Of a stretch of DNA of 64,000 nucleotides, positions 1 to 18,394 are shown in pieces. Position 1 is the stretch's first letter; every line of letters starts with the position of its first letter. Made by a program: the position numbers and the translations under genes. Below the pieces are notes generated by a model. It did not search any database. It was not told where the DNA came from and worked only from the letters and a program-made list of their open reading frames with translations. The DNA comes from Maniola hyperantus (Eukaryota; Arthropoda; Insecta; Lepidoptera; Nymphalidae): contig NC_048547.1 of assembly GCF_902806685.2 (NCBI RefSeq), positions 13,961,196-14,025,195 on the forward strand, read 5' to 3'.

Positions 1-362
1 AAATTAGACGGTGTCCGGCCTGTCCGGCTTTTGTTAGGCTTTTTAAATTTGACCATTTTTTACATTTTGCAATAATAGAAGAATGATGACTATTTAAGTA
101 GGACTGGTTTATTCATTAGGTTTGTTTTATTTTGTTTAATTCAAATAAGTAGTATTAATAAGTGATTATTAAAAAAGATTGGTTCATTTATTTTATTGTT
201 CTTTTATTAGAATTTTAGGAGATTTTAAGGTAAAAAATATACCTTGTTTTTTTGTGTTATACTAAAACTGAAAAATTAAGATTGTCCGGCCATTTTACCC
301 AAATGTCCGGCTAAACTGGCTGGTCTGCTCGGCTTTTCGGTTTTAAGATCTGGCAACCCTAC
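1..362 (-). mobile_element. TIR element with GTCCGGC motifs, left copy cut by window edge
   Basis: Ends in CTGGCAACCCTA near 360 and contains repeated TGTCCGGC motifs. The complete copy at 63459-63823 has matching inverted ends TAGGGTTGCCAGG and CCTGGCAACCCTA. The left end of this copy is outside the window. No transposase is encoded. Confidence 0.7.
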
Positions 363-553
363 ATATAGGTACATCGTATCCCTATTCATACCTTAAAACA
401 TAACACTCCTTTTTTGGTGCTGCAATAATGCAGATATACTTTGTTTATGTTTGAAATTTAATCGAGACACGTTTCTTAAAACTCTGAATCAGAAATCGTA
501 ATCAAATCCATGACCGCAGATATCGAGAGCACACTTTACGATAGTAGATTATA

Positions 554-795
554 CCATCATCATCATCATGATCAACCATTCGCCGGCTCACTACAGAGAA
601 CGGGTCTCCTCTGTTCTGTTCTGGCCATAGTCTACCACGCTGGCCAAGTGACGATTGGCAAATTTCACACACCTTTGAGAACACTGTGGAGAACTCTCAG
701 GTTTCCTTCACCGTTCAAGCAAGTGATATTTAATTACTCAAAACGCACATAACTCTGAAAAGTTAGAGGTGCATGCCCGATATCGAACTCCTAAC
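554..795 (-). mobile_element. tRNA-derived SINE (family S2), minus copy
   Basis: Reverse complement of the S2 family: GAGGTGCATGCCCGATATCGAA (head side), AAGCAAGTGATATTTAATTA, then a CTGGCCAAG block and a (CATCAT)n end at about 556. The family is best seen at 14849-15162, where a tRNA-like head with A and B boxes is followed by a tail and (ATG)n. The tRNA head is missing here. Confidence 0.75.
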
Positions 796-1063
796 TTAAC
801 TTGTAAACTCCTAACTTAACTAGTAAACTTTGTACTAACATTCTAGGGTTTTAGCTAGGAATATTGTCAACATGGAACTTAGTAAAAAGATTCCATTTTC
901 ATTTTTCATAGTTTTTCTATAAATCCCATATACCATGTACCATCCGGTACCATTACTATCCTATCATCAATCACCAATAAAGCTGAGTAACGACCTATTA
1001 TCATGATATTCTACGATATAATTCCTACTACTTAATACTATACTTCACTCAATGTTTGAATCT

Positions 1064-1240
1064 ATTCTCAGACCTGGGCGCGTTTGGAACCCTCGTAGCT
1101 TTAGTTTTAAGTTTGCTTAATAATTATCACCACTATATCTTACAAATGTAACACCATACCAGACTATCAATACGAGTAATTTATTACCCATTTTGAATAA
1201 ATCATTTGACTTTGACTTTGACTTTGATTACTATGGGACT
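1064..1240 (+). mobile_element. LINE 3' end with (TTTGAC)n tail
   Basis: A segment containing CCTGGGCGCGTTTGGAACCC and ending in repeated TTTGAC. A matching reverse-complement copy lies at 59226-59402. This organisation is that of a 5'-truncated non-LTR retrotransposon 3' UTR. Confidence 0.65.
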
Positions 1241-1304
1241 TTGCAGCATTTTTAAATTATTTAGGTGATTTTAAATAGGTCATATTTACATCGATACTTA
1301 ATAC

Positions 1305-1450
1305 AGGCGCAGTGTTGGAAGACCCTACTAGGTGGACGGACGACATCAGACGAGTCGCAGGAAGCCGCTGGATTCAGGCGGCGCAAGACCGTGGCGTGTG
1401 GAAATCCCTGCAAGAGACCTATGTTCAGCAGTAGACGTCTATCGGTTGAT
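1305..1450 (+). mobile_element. RTE-type LINE fragment (RT C-terminus)
   Basis: In one frame this reads PTRWTDDIRRVAGSRWIQAA QDRGVWKSL with a stop soon after, the C-terminal end of lepidopteran RTE-type reverse transcriptases. It is repeated at 2726-2871 inside unit 2. Short and non-functional. Confidence 0.8.
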
Positions 1451-1469
1451 GATGAAGATGAAATACATG

Positions 1470-1724
1470 TGGTGTGAAATTGTTGTCTGTCTGTCCAACA
1501 TTTCACGGCCCATCCTCTTAACCGATTTTGAAGTATGTTCAGAGTTAGCTTACATCTCGGACATAGGCTATTTTTAATCCTTTAAAATCAAAGAGTTCCC
1601 ACGGGATTCTTACAGGCCCATTTTTTAAACGATTTTTATGAAATTTGGCACAGAAATGGCTTGCATCCGACAGACATGGGCTATTTTTATCTCAATAAAT
1701 CAAAGAGTTTCCATAGGACTTTTA
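1470..1724. mobile_element. Helitron-like family B remnant
   Basis: Contains family-B phrases (TTTCACGGCCCATCC, ACATAGGCTATTTTTAATCC, CAAAGAGTTCCCACGGGATT) in two partly duplicated blocks, without the hairpin or CTAG end. It recurs at 2891-3145 through the tandem duplication. Confidence 0.6.
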
Positions 1725-2075
1725 AAAAATTTTTTACAAAAAAAATAAAAACCGACTTCGTTACATAAACACTAAAAATTGAAAAATAATTTAATTTATT
1801 ACCGAATATATTATGTATACAAGAGTTAATATAGTTCCATAATAATATTTTTTGGTGCCGGTGCCAATTAGCTTTAGCTGCGAGAATCGTCTAGACTTCA
1901 TATTTTTATGGGACTCCACAATGGCACCTCATTGGCACCGACCCCAAAAAATATTTTTATGGAACTATATTAACTCTTGTATACATAATATATTCGGTAA
2001 TAAATTAAATTATTTTTCAATTTTTAGTGTTTATGTAACGAAGTCGGTTTTTATTTTTTTTGTAAAAAATTTTTA
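1725..2075. mobile_element. foldback element with about 130-bp inverted arms (family FB)
   Basis: The left arm (1725-1857) and right arm (1944-2072) are near-perfect inverted copies, both carrying AAAACCGACTTCG, ATTACCGAATATATTATG and ATACAAGAGTTAATATAG. The spacer is about 85 bases. Copies recur at 3146-3496 and, with an insertion, at 32770-33437. No protein is encoded; apparent ORFs across the arms are noise. Confidence 0.85.
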
Positions 2076-2725
2076 TTTCACAATTTTTAGTGGCCCCATG
2101 AAATTATGCTATGACTGGTTAAAAATCTACTGTTTACTAAGCTATTACACTGATCGCGAGCAATTTACTCTTATCCGTTGAGGAGTTCCAGTATCTATCT
2201 TCGAAGATGTTCATCAGATCTTCACCAAATTGAAATGGGACCAACTTTGAAGTATACCCTTTCAAACAAAAAAAGAATTTTCGAAATCGGTCCAGGCGTT
2301 TTTGAGTAATCGGGGAACATACATAAAAAAAAAAAAAAAAAAAAGATTCCGACGAATTGAGAACCTCCTCCTTTTTTTGAAGTCGGTTATTTTTTGTAAA
2401 AAAATTTTATTTCACAATTTTTAGTGGCCCCATGAAATTATGCTATGACTGGTTAAAAATCTACTGTTTACTAAGCTATTACACTGATCGCGAGCAATTT
2501 ACTCTTATCCGTTGAGGAGTTCCAGTATCTATCTTCGAAGATGTTCATCAGATCTTCACCAAATTGAAATGGGACCAACTTTGAAGTATACCCTTTCAAA
2601 CAAAAAAAGAATTTTCGAAATCGGTCCAGGCGTTTTTGAGTAATCGGGGAACATACATAAAAAAAAAAAAAAAAAAATTATTTAGGTGATTTTAAATAGG
2701 TCATATTTACATCGATACTTAATAC

Positions 2726-2871
2726 AGGCGCAGTGTTGGAAGACCCTACTAGGTGGACGGACGACATCAGACGAGTCGCAGGAAGCCGCTGGATTCAGGC
2801 GGCGCAAGACCGTGGCGTGTGGAAATCCCTGCAAGAGACCTATGTTCAGCAGTAGACGTCTATCGGTTGAT
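2726..2871 (+). mobile_element. RTE-type LINE fragment, duplicated copy
   Basis: Same fragment as at 1305-1450, carried along in the second unit of the tandem duplication. Confidence 0.8.
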
Positions 2872-3145
2872 GATGAAGATGAAATACATGTGGTGTGAAA
2901 TTGTTGTCTGTCTGTCCAACATTTCACGGCCCATCCTCTTAACCGATTTTGAAGTATGTTCAGAGTTAGCTTACATCTCGGACATAGGCTATTTTTAATC
3001 CTTTAAAATCAAAGAGTTCCCACGGGATTCTTACAGGCCCATTTTTTAAACGATTTTTATGAAATTTGGCACAGAAATGGCTTGCATCCGACAGACATGG
3101 GCTATTTTTATCTCAATAAATCAAAGAGTTTCCATAGGACTTTTA

Positions 3146-3496
3146 AAAAATTTTTTACAAAAAAAATAAAAACCGACTTCGTTACATAAACACTAAAAAT
3201 TGAAAAATAATTTAATTTATTACCGAATATATTATGTATACAAGAGTTAATATAGTTCCATAATAATATTTTTTGGTGCCGGTGCCAATTAGCTTTAGCT
3301 GCGAGAATCGTCTAGACTTCATATTTTTATGGGACTCCACAATGGCACCTCATTGGCACCGACCCCAAAAAATATTTTTATGGAACTATATTAACTCTTG
3401 TATACATAATATATTCGGTAATAAATTAAATTATTTTTCAATTTTTAGTGTTTATGTAACGAAGTCGGTTTTTATTTTTTTTGTAAAAAATTTTTA
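3146..3496. mobile_element. foldback element FB, duplicated copy
   Basis: Same inverted-arm structure as 1725-2075, offset by 1421 bases and indistinguishable by eye. Confidence 0.85.
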
Positions 3497-4076
3497 TTTC
3501 ACAATTTTTAGTGGCCCCATGAAATTATGCTATGACTGGTTAAAAATCTACTGTTTACTAAGCTATTACACTGATCGCGAGCAATTTACTCTTATCCGTT
3601 GAGGAGTTCCAGTATCTATCTTCGAAGATGTTCATCAGATCTTCACCAAATTGAAATGGGACCAACTTTGAAGTATACCCTTTCAAACAAAAAAAGAATT
3701 TTCGAAATCGGTCCAGGCGTTTTTGAGTAATCGGGGAACATACATAAAAAAAAAAAAAAAAAAAAAGATTCCGACGAATTGAGAACCTCCTCCTTTTTTT
3801 GAAGTCGGTTATTTTTTGTAAAAAATTTTTATTTCACAATTTTTAGTGGCCCCATGAAATTATGCTATGACTGGTTAAAAATCTACTGTTTACTAAGCTA
3901 TTACACTGATCGCGAGCAATTTACTCTTATCCGTTGAGGAGTTCCAGTATCTATCTTCGAAGATGTTCATCAGATCTTCACCAAATTGAAATGGGACCAA
4001 CTTTGAAGTATACCCTTTCAAACAAAAAAAGAATTTTCGAAATCGGTCCAGGCGTTTTTGAGTAATCGGGGAACAT

Positions 4077-4080
<4 letters not shown>

Positions 4081-4148
<68 letters not shown>

Positions 4149-4190
4149 TTCCGACGAATTGAGAACCTCCTCCTTTTTTTGAAGTCGGTT
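4081..4190. repeat. long poly(A) tract and FB terminus
   Basis: A pure A run of about 65 bases is followed by GATTCCGACGAATTGAGAAC and the end GAAGTCGGTT. The same junction occurs with shorter A runs at about 2325 and 3750, so the A run varies in length between otherwise identical copies. Confidence 0.9.
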
Positions 4191-4310
4191 AAAAAACCTG
4201 TACGACTTTCATTCGAAGGGCATAAACAGCGCCATATAATATTATGATACTTAGATAGCATTTCCAATGTAACTTAATTTATTACTAATATGTAACTACA
4301 ATTTCGGTAC

Positions 4311-4515
4311 ATCTCTATCTCTATCTATACTCTATACTATTATATAAAGAGGTAATGTCGTTAAGTTTGTTTGTAGGGGGTAATCTTTGGAACTACTGAA
4401 CCGATTTTAATAATTCTTTCGCTAGTAGAAAGCTACATTATTCCTGAATGACATAGGCTATACGGGGTCTTTAAAAACCTAAATCTACGTGGGCGAAGCC
4501 GCGGGGATCAGCTAG
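4311..4515 (+). mobile_element. Helitron-like element, family D
   Basis: Starts at a TC-rich end (TCTATCTCTATC), contains GGAACTACTGAACCGATTTT and ends with GGGCGAAGCCGCGGGGATCAGCTAG. A GC hairpin a few bases before CTAG is the hallmark of Helitron 3' ends. It is followed directly by a family C copy. Confidence 0.7.
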
Positions 4516-4707
4516 TATAATATAAAAATGAATCGCTGCTGACCACACTGCTGAACAGCTGAACCGATTTCGCTAATTCTTTTTTTATAATATTCCTTGA
4601 AGTACGAGGATGGTTCATAATGAGAGAAAAATTTGAATTTGAAATTGAATTTGAATCTGAAAAAGAATCAACTGTTAGGCGGTACGAAGTTCGCCGGGGC
4701 AGCTAGT
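4516..4707 (+). mobile_element. Helitron-like element, family C (Lep1-like)
   Basis: Begins TATAATATAAAAATGAATCG, contains GAACAGCTGAACCGATTTCG and GGTACGAAGTTCGCCGGGGC, and ends AGCTAGT. Resembles the non-autonomous lepidopteran Helitrons called Lep1. Other copies lie at 43911, 46021 and 47801. Confidence 0.75.
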
Positions 4708-5225
4708 AAAAAATAAAAATAAAATAAAATAGTTAAATACTTTTAAGGAACTCGCCCTTGACAGTTCCTCGTTAATTAAACCGCAAGAATATACGAAAAA
4801 TGTTACCAAATAAGAGCCATAGTGGAAATAAATTAGAGAAGTAGGCGGTTAATTGCGGGTTACTTGTTTTACGATGTCTATAGTAATTGAATAATACACC
4901 CACGTAATTGGTTAAAGCTTTTACAGTCCGAAGATTTGTCACGTAGTAACTGCAATCTTCTACAATTTAAACTGTTAAGGAGTTTAAATTGGTACAGAAG
5001 ACTTAATTAGGCAGCTAACTACACCAATTGGTTACGAAAAAGGAAAATACAATCGATTTGTTGTAATTTATCGTGTTCAAGAAACATTGTTTGATAAAAC
5101 AAAGCTATCTAATGGAATGATTATGTTTGAGAAATTGACATAGGTACCTAATTCCGCGCTTGTCCATACAAACATACCTATTAGATACCTACGCTGAAAA
5201 TCCTTTTTATTTATTGACCCTTTTT
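4708..5225. other. no recognisable feature
   Basis: AT-rich sequence without an ORF, repeat family or RNA structure that I recognise. There is an imperfect local inverted repeat around 4935-5005 (GCAATCTTCTACAATTTAAA region). Confidence 0.4.
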
Positions 5226-5393
5226 AAAAAAAAATATTAGCCATGTTAAATGACTAATATTCCCCTTTCCTCTTCAACTAAGCATCAAGCTTGTGCTAGG
5301 AGTAGGTACGACAATAGTGCAACGGGCGGGGTTTGAACCGTCGACTTTTCTGTTTTCAGTCCACTCCTTTACCCGTTGAGCTATTGAGGCTCT
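5226..5393 (-). mobile_element. tRNA-Phe-derived SINE, copy 1
   Basis: The reverse complement begins AGAGCCTCAATAGCTCAACG, carries an ACTGAAAAC anticodon-loop region and a GGTTCAAACCCC B box, and ends in GTCATTTAACATGGCTAATA followed by an A-rich tail. The tRNA-like head resembles insect tRNA-Phe (ATAGCTCA D-arm, CTGAA-A anticodon loop with GAA). A and B boxes should allow Pol III transcription. Eight copies occur in the window. Confidence 0.85.
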
Positions 5394-5945
5394 AGGCCTT
5401 TACGGACATGAACATAAGTTGGATGGCTCTTCGGTTTTGCCTGAATGGAGTAGAAGATCGAATTAGAACATCTAGCACGGCAGCATATGATCTCGTAGCG
5501 AGGCCATATTTTGTGACATGGTTGATAGTAGGTGCTGCCTGCGTAGGACAATAATGATTGACCTTCGGGAATCGAGAGAAAAAGAAAGAAGAATACTCCT
5601 ATTCCTTCATTCAGAGATAAAAAAATTCCTGTTTGTCCATAAAACACAAAGAGTCTTTCAAACCGCGCAGTTACTAAGAAATCGTTAATGCTATCGCTTA
5701 GCTATAATCTGAGACGCTCCATTGACTGATCACAGATCTGCATAGTGAATCAGAGCTGACAGGGTCTTTTGTCTGAGCCATCTCGAGCGTGACATCCGTC
5801 GTCATCTCTATCATTCTTTAGGGCTATAATTTGTTTGGCTTATTTCCTTTATTGTGGTTCAGTAACTCGCTAAGCAGTGATACCCTAGTGGTAGATTTCA
5901 GTCTCCTATTTGGATGATCCTGGGATCGATTTATGATTGCTGAGT
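5394..5945. other. no gene recognised
   Basis: No supported ORF. A minus-strand open frame of 88 codons here shows no recognisable domain and runs into the adjacent SINE. The last 70 bases contain tRNA-like phrases (TACCCTAGTGGTAGATTTCA, CCTGGGATCGAT), possibly a decayed SINE head. Confidence 0.35.
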
Positions 5946-6033
5946 TTGATATTTAATTACTTAACTTCTTTAAAGTTAGAGGTGCATGTCCGGGATCGAA
6001 CTTCCGTCCTTCCGAATATGAGGCTAGCCCACT
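5946..6033 (-). mobile_element. SINE family S2 fragment
   Basis: Reverse-complement S2 head: GATATTTAATTACTTAAC, AAAGTTAGAGGTGCATGTCC and GGGATCGAACTTCCG. The tail is missing; a Helitron-like fragment follows directly. Confidence 0.65.
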
Positions 6034-6150
6034 GAAATTTGGCATGCAGATAGCTATTATAAAGTGGAACTCCGCTAAGAAAGGATTTTTGAAAATTCAA
6101 CCCCTAAATTGGTAAAATAGAGGTTTGAAATTCGTGTAATCCATGCGCAC
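6034..6150 (+). mobile_element. Helitron-like family A fragment
   Basis: Contains TGAAATTTGGCATGCAGATA, CCGCTAAGAAAGGATTTTTG and AAAATTCAACCCCTA in family order. Both ends and the hairpin are missing. Confidence 0.7.
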
Positions 6151-6629
6151 AAATTCGAGAGCTTATAGGCTAGTTGAAAATAAAAAATGCATTTTCCAGG
6201 CAACAATGACCAAACTATTCTAAATATCGACAATGCAGTAAAATTAATATTCGTATAAAGAATAATACTCATACTAGGCAGGATACTAGGCAAACGTGCG
6301 TATCAGTGCGTGCATCAAACCCATCAAATATCCTGTTCGAAGCCAGGATAATGAGTAACACGGGAATTTTCATTTCCCATTTTATTCCCCCATCGAATAT
6401 AGAAAATTGAAAATGATGCCTGAATGCTTAAACTGATAGCTAAAGGACTTTTGTATTATTTGTATTATGAAAACTACGTTATTCTTGTTTCCAGCAAATG
6501 GTAGATTTTTGACAAAACTACTTGTGTTCAAAAGGTGATTTTGACCAAACCAGTGGTAAATTATTCCGTGGATTCAAAAAGACTTGTAAAAGTTTACTTG
6601 AATAAAAATCTTTTTATTTTCTATTCTAT
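6151..6629. other. no recognisable feature
   Basis: AT-rich DNA with no supported gene, RNA or repeat family. Confidence 0.35.
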
Positions 6630-6870
6630 TTATACAAACTTAAATGGGTCCTCGCTTTCCGTCCTTACGTCCGTCTGTCTGTCTGTCTGTAAGCGGACTG
6701 TATCTCGTGAACCATAATGGGTAGAGAAATGAATTCACAGATTGTGTATTTCCATTGCCGGTATAACAACCAACAATAAAAATTTCCAAATGGCCGCCAT
6801 GAAAGAATTATTTCTTGTACGATGGTACGGAACCCTTGTGAGCGAGTCCGACTCGCACTTCATCGATTTT
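6630..6870 (+). mobile_element. interspersed repeat, family E2
   Basis: Contains CCGTCTGTCTGTCTGTCTGT, GCGGACTGTATCTCGTGAACC, AATGGCCGCCAT and an end CGAGTCCGACTCGCACTT. Shares its ends with family E (22620-23065) but differs in the middle. A second copy, interrupted, is at 10625-11195. Confidence 0.65.
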
Positions 6871-7066
6871 TTTATATTTCACATGAATTGACATAAACAA
6901 CACAATTTTCAGGGCAATAACATGGCTTCATAATGACAGTTCGTGTCACTGACCCTCGTAAATACCTGCTACAACCCCCATTTTAATGGCGTGGTAGTTG
7001 TGCTTGTGTCACGCACGCAATGTATCTTTTTGTTGTTTCTTTGCGGTAAACTGATCGTGATAAAGG

Positions 7067-7396
7067 ACAGTACGCTTAGTATAAGACTTTACGTCTCACC
7101 ACACGTTGCTAGAATTCAAGAGTTGAAACACAGTACCGTCAAAGTACAAGTAAAGCTGTGATAGTCACTAGACTTAGATTAGAAGATAGAGATTAGAAGG
7201 CGGACGTCCTAACCACTAGGTTAGGACGTCCGCCTTCTAATCGGAGGTCGGGGGTTCGATCCCGGGCACGCACCTCTAACTTTTCGGAACAAGGCAGTTA
7301 AGATCCAGTTTACTATAATGCGGAAGCGTTTCGACACTCGAATACTATCAACGTTGACGAGACATAAAATCTTGTACTAGTAGCTAAGCGTACAGT
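7067..7396. mobile_element. TIR MITE, interrupted by a SINE head
   Basis: Left arm CAGTACGCTTAGTATAAGAC with TTTACGTCTCACC, and right arm ending CTAAGCGTACAGT with ACGAGACATAAAATC, are inverted copies. The uninterrupted relative is at 10147-10447. About 130 bases between the arms are S2-type SINE sequence with a perfect hairpin. Confidence 0.7.
7191..7290 (+). mobile_element. SINE family S2 head with perfect 24-bp hairpin
   Basis: Positions 7191-7214 and 7219-7242 are perfect reverse complements (GATTAGAAGGCGGACGTCCT plus AACC) around the loop ACTA. After the hairpin come GGAGGTCGGGGGTTCGATCC (B box) and ACCTCTAACTTTTCGG, typical of S2. The first half of the tRNA-like head has been copied in inverted orientation. 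Confidence 0.8.
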
Positions 7397-7518
7397 TCAT
7401 AAATTACGTGCTGACTTTTCTTTTTCGGGCCTCCACTTATACTAAGAAGGGCAATCACAAACAGACGGATAAGAGTGGAGTCGGGAGTAGGGTTCCGTAT
7501 GTCCGAATTTTTGACGAC

Positions 7519-7830
7519 GTCCAGCTGGCGCAGTGGTAAGCGCCGTGGTCTTATTAGTGGGAGGTTCCGGGTTCAATTCCCAGCAGTTTGGAATTTAATA
7601 ATTTCAAAATTTCTGGTCTAGTCTGGTGGGAGGCTTCGACAGTGGCTGCTTACCACCCTACCGGCAAAGCCGTGCCGCCAAGCGATTTAGCGTTCCGGTA
7701 CGATTCCGTGTAGAAACCAAAGGGGTATGGGTTTAATAAAATACTGCCATACTCATTCCAGGTTAGCCAGGCTGCTTCTATCTTAGATTGCATCATCATT
7801 TACCACCAGGTGAGATTGAATCAAGGACTA
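7519..7830 (+). mobile_element. tRNA-derived SINE, family S3
   Basis: The head CTGGCGCAGTGGTAAGCG (A box) and GGTTCCGGGTTCAATTCCC (B box) is followed by a long tRNA-unrelated body with GCCGTGCCGCCAAGCGATTT and an end with TTTACCACCAGGTGAGATTG. About 310 bases. Other copies lie at 11283-11585 and 27010-27402 (both minus). Confidence 0.8.
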
Positions 7831-7871
7831 ACTTCTATCTGAAATAAAAACGGAACCCTTATAGGATCACT

Positions 7872-8008
7872 CGTGTGTCTCCTCTCAGAACGAAAAAGGG
7901 CAAAGTCGGCCACGCTGGCCAAATGCGGATTGGTGGCTTTGCGAACTCTCCCGCGTGCAGCTTTACTCACGATGTTTTCCTAATTGCTTAAAATGCTCAT
8001 AACTCCGA
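7872..8008 (-). mobile_element. SINE family S2 fragment
   Basis: Reverse-complement tail region: GTCTCCTCTCAGAACG, CCACGCTGGCCAAATGCGGA, GTTTTCCTAATTGCTTAAAA. No tRNA-like head. Confidence 0.65.
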
Positions 8009-8017
8009 TTTTATACC

Positions 8018-8215
8018 ACTAGCTTATGCTCGCGACTTCGTCTGCGTGGACTACACAAATTCCAAACTCCTATGTTACCCTCTTAGGGGTTGAATTTTCA
8101 AAAACCCATACTTAGCGTAGGTACCTATTCAGATTTCAGCCGAAATCTGTCCAGTAGTTTGAGCTGTGCGTTGATAGATCAGTCGGTCAGTCAGCTTTCT
8201 CTTTTATACATTTAG
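8018..8215 (-). mobile_element. Helitron-like element, family A
   Basis: Family A in sense orientation runs TCTAAATATATAAAAGGAAA, (GACT)n, GATCTATCAACGCACAGCTC, TGGCATGCAGATAGCTATTA, CCCACGCGGACGAAGTCGCG hairpin, GAGCATAAGCTAGT. The 5' TC and 3' hairpin plus CTAG are Helitron hallmarks; no protein is encoded. This copy is reversed, slightly degenerate and about 200 bases long. Confidence 0.75.
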
Positions 8216-8526
8216 TTAACATAAAGTTAGAAGTGGACGTCATGGAACCCTAAAATCGTTGACAGTCTTCAATGTGAATCGTAAATCGTATAGAATAACC
8301 AAATTACCTGTACAAATAAGCTGTGTACGCCTTTCAGCACGTGAATTGGGGGAAATGAACTCTTTGCAACTCCTTCCAATATCGTGCAGGAATTCAATCG
8401 CTTTCGATTCAAGCTCTAATGGGTTTAATGCTATTGGGGTATGATAATGATTGTAATTTGACAAGTCATTCCTTGAAATCGGTTTTTGATAAGCTATCGA
8501 ATTTAGCTCAAAATTAAAGCGATTTT

Positions 8527-8600
8527 ACTACCTTCCTGGCGTAGTGGTGCGTGCTGTGGTATTATCAGTGGGAGGTCCCAACTCCCACTCCCAGGTTTGT
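8527..8600 (+). mobile_element. SINE family S3 head fragment
   Basis: CTTCCTGGCGTAGTGGTGCG and GGGAGGTCCCAACTCCC match the S3 tRNA-like head; the body is absent. Confidence 0.6.
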
Positions 8601-8609
8601 TTCTTTTTT

Positions 8610-8700
8610 AAATAGAGATAGGCGGGTCACCTGATGTTAAGTGATTACCGCCGCCCATGAACATTTGCAGCACCAGAGGAAAAGCCGATGCGTTAAAACC
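8610..8700 (-). mobile_element. LINE 3' UTR fragment
   Basis: GGCGGGTCACCTGATGTTAA and TGATTACCGCCGCCCATGAA are the reverse complement of the 3' UTR at 51655-51743, which follows an RT C-terminus. Confidence 0.65.
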
Positions 8701-8760
8701 CTTCTCACTCTGAGAGACCCGTGCTCTGTAGTGAGCCGGCGATGAGTTGATGAATGGTAT
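8701..8760 (+). mobile_element. SINE family S2 tail fragment
   Basis: GAGACCCGTGCTCTGTAGTG and GCCGGCGATGAGTTGAT, then ATG/ATC repeats, match the S2 3' end. Confidence 0.6.
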
Positions 8761-8773
8761 CATCATCATCATG

Positions 8774-8831
8774 ATCCTACGTCCTAAATAGTATCATCAT
8801 CATGATGATGATACTATTTAGGACGTAGGAT
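8774..8831. repeat. perfect 58-bp palindrome, no loop
   Basis: Positions 8774-8802 and 8803-8831 are exact reverse complements (29-bp arms, beginning ATCCTACGTCCTAAATAG). The centre is CATCATCATGATGATG, so it grew around a SINE-derived ATC/ATG tract. It ends 60 bases before the first tubulin coding exon found. Confidence 0.95.
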
Positions 8832-8891
8832 TTAGGAAGGTGGAATAAGCCCTTAAGGATTTCTCATCTAACTTTGCCTCGTCTCTTTCAG

Positions 8892-17785
<8,894 letters not shown>

Positions 17786-18054
17786 GATAGGACCTTTGAA
17801 GACTGCTACTAAATAATATGACACCAATTTTGTATGTGAGAAACTGATTTTTTAATTCAAGATGGCAGTTGACGACAATCATGCTTAATACTTGTAGAAG
17901 GAATGACGTGAACTAGAAATGAAAAAGAAAAAAACATTTATTTCAAAACTGTGCCACATAATATAGTTTTACCTAAAAGTAAGTTATCCTGGCGCGTCTA
18001 CCACTTGGGTATTTAAGCTAGGCCCCAAGCAGAAGAAGCGTCGGAATAATAACC

Positions 18055-18165
18055 AGACAACTCGCTCTTGGCCTGCGTGATGAACTCTGGCCTAAACCCT
18101 ACTCATTCTGGGAGAAGATCCGGATTCACTAGCGGGCGATGGGTATATGATATTGATGATGAACG
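18055..18165 (+). mobile_element. degenerate SINE S2 tail
   Basis: TCTTGGCCTGCGTGATGAAC, CATTCTGGGAGAAGATCC and GCGGGCGATGGGTATATGAT, then ATTGATGATGA, follow the S2 order with many substitutions. Confidence 0.5.
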
Positions 18166-18228
18166 TAAACCAATGTTAACATCAAGTTTTCTTGCTCAAA
18201 ACACAAGATAAAACATCGATGATAAATG

Positions 18229-18394
18229 AAATGGCAATCGGGGAGGGAATGCCCCGCACACCCGCACAGCCTCCGCGCTAACCCGATGCGAAGGAGCGCG
18301 GGTAACGTGCGGGTGTACGGTGGTACAGGGTGTCCCCCGCCTCATACCCCGACAGTGACACCCCGATTACCATCTCAACCTAACACAGACTATA
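18229..18394. mobile_element. GC-rich foldback MITE (family M5)
   Basis: ATGGCAATCGGGGAGGGAAT near the start and CACCCCGATTACCATCTCAA near the end are inverted ends. The inside is GC-rich with GCGCGGGTAACGTGCGGGTG. The outer left end is lost. A complete copy is at 41400-41537. Confidence 0.75.

Larger units (their letters stand above)
1254..4146. repeat. 1.42-kb tandem duplication (two near-identical units)
   Basis: Positions 1254-2674 recur at 2675-4095 with a constant offset of 1421. The translated products of the two copies are identical, so divergence is almost nil. Each unit contains an RTE fragment, a Helitron-like remnant, a foldback element and two copies of a roughly 300-base block (in unit 1, about 2066-2393 and 2394-2674). 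The layout is A-B-B-A-B-B. Unit 2 ends in a pure A tract of about 65 bases. It is either a very recent duplication or an assembly artefact. Confidence 0.9.

Noticed and set aside
1852..2181. 109-codon ORF repeated at 3273-3602
   Set aside because: It spans the inverted arms of a foldback element; the repetition comes from the tandem duplication, not from a gene family.
3893..4267. 124-codon minus-strand ORF with a phenylalanine run
   Set aside because: The poly-Phe is the translated poly(A) tract and the rest is FB repeat sequence.
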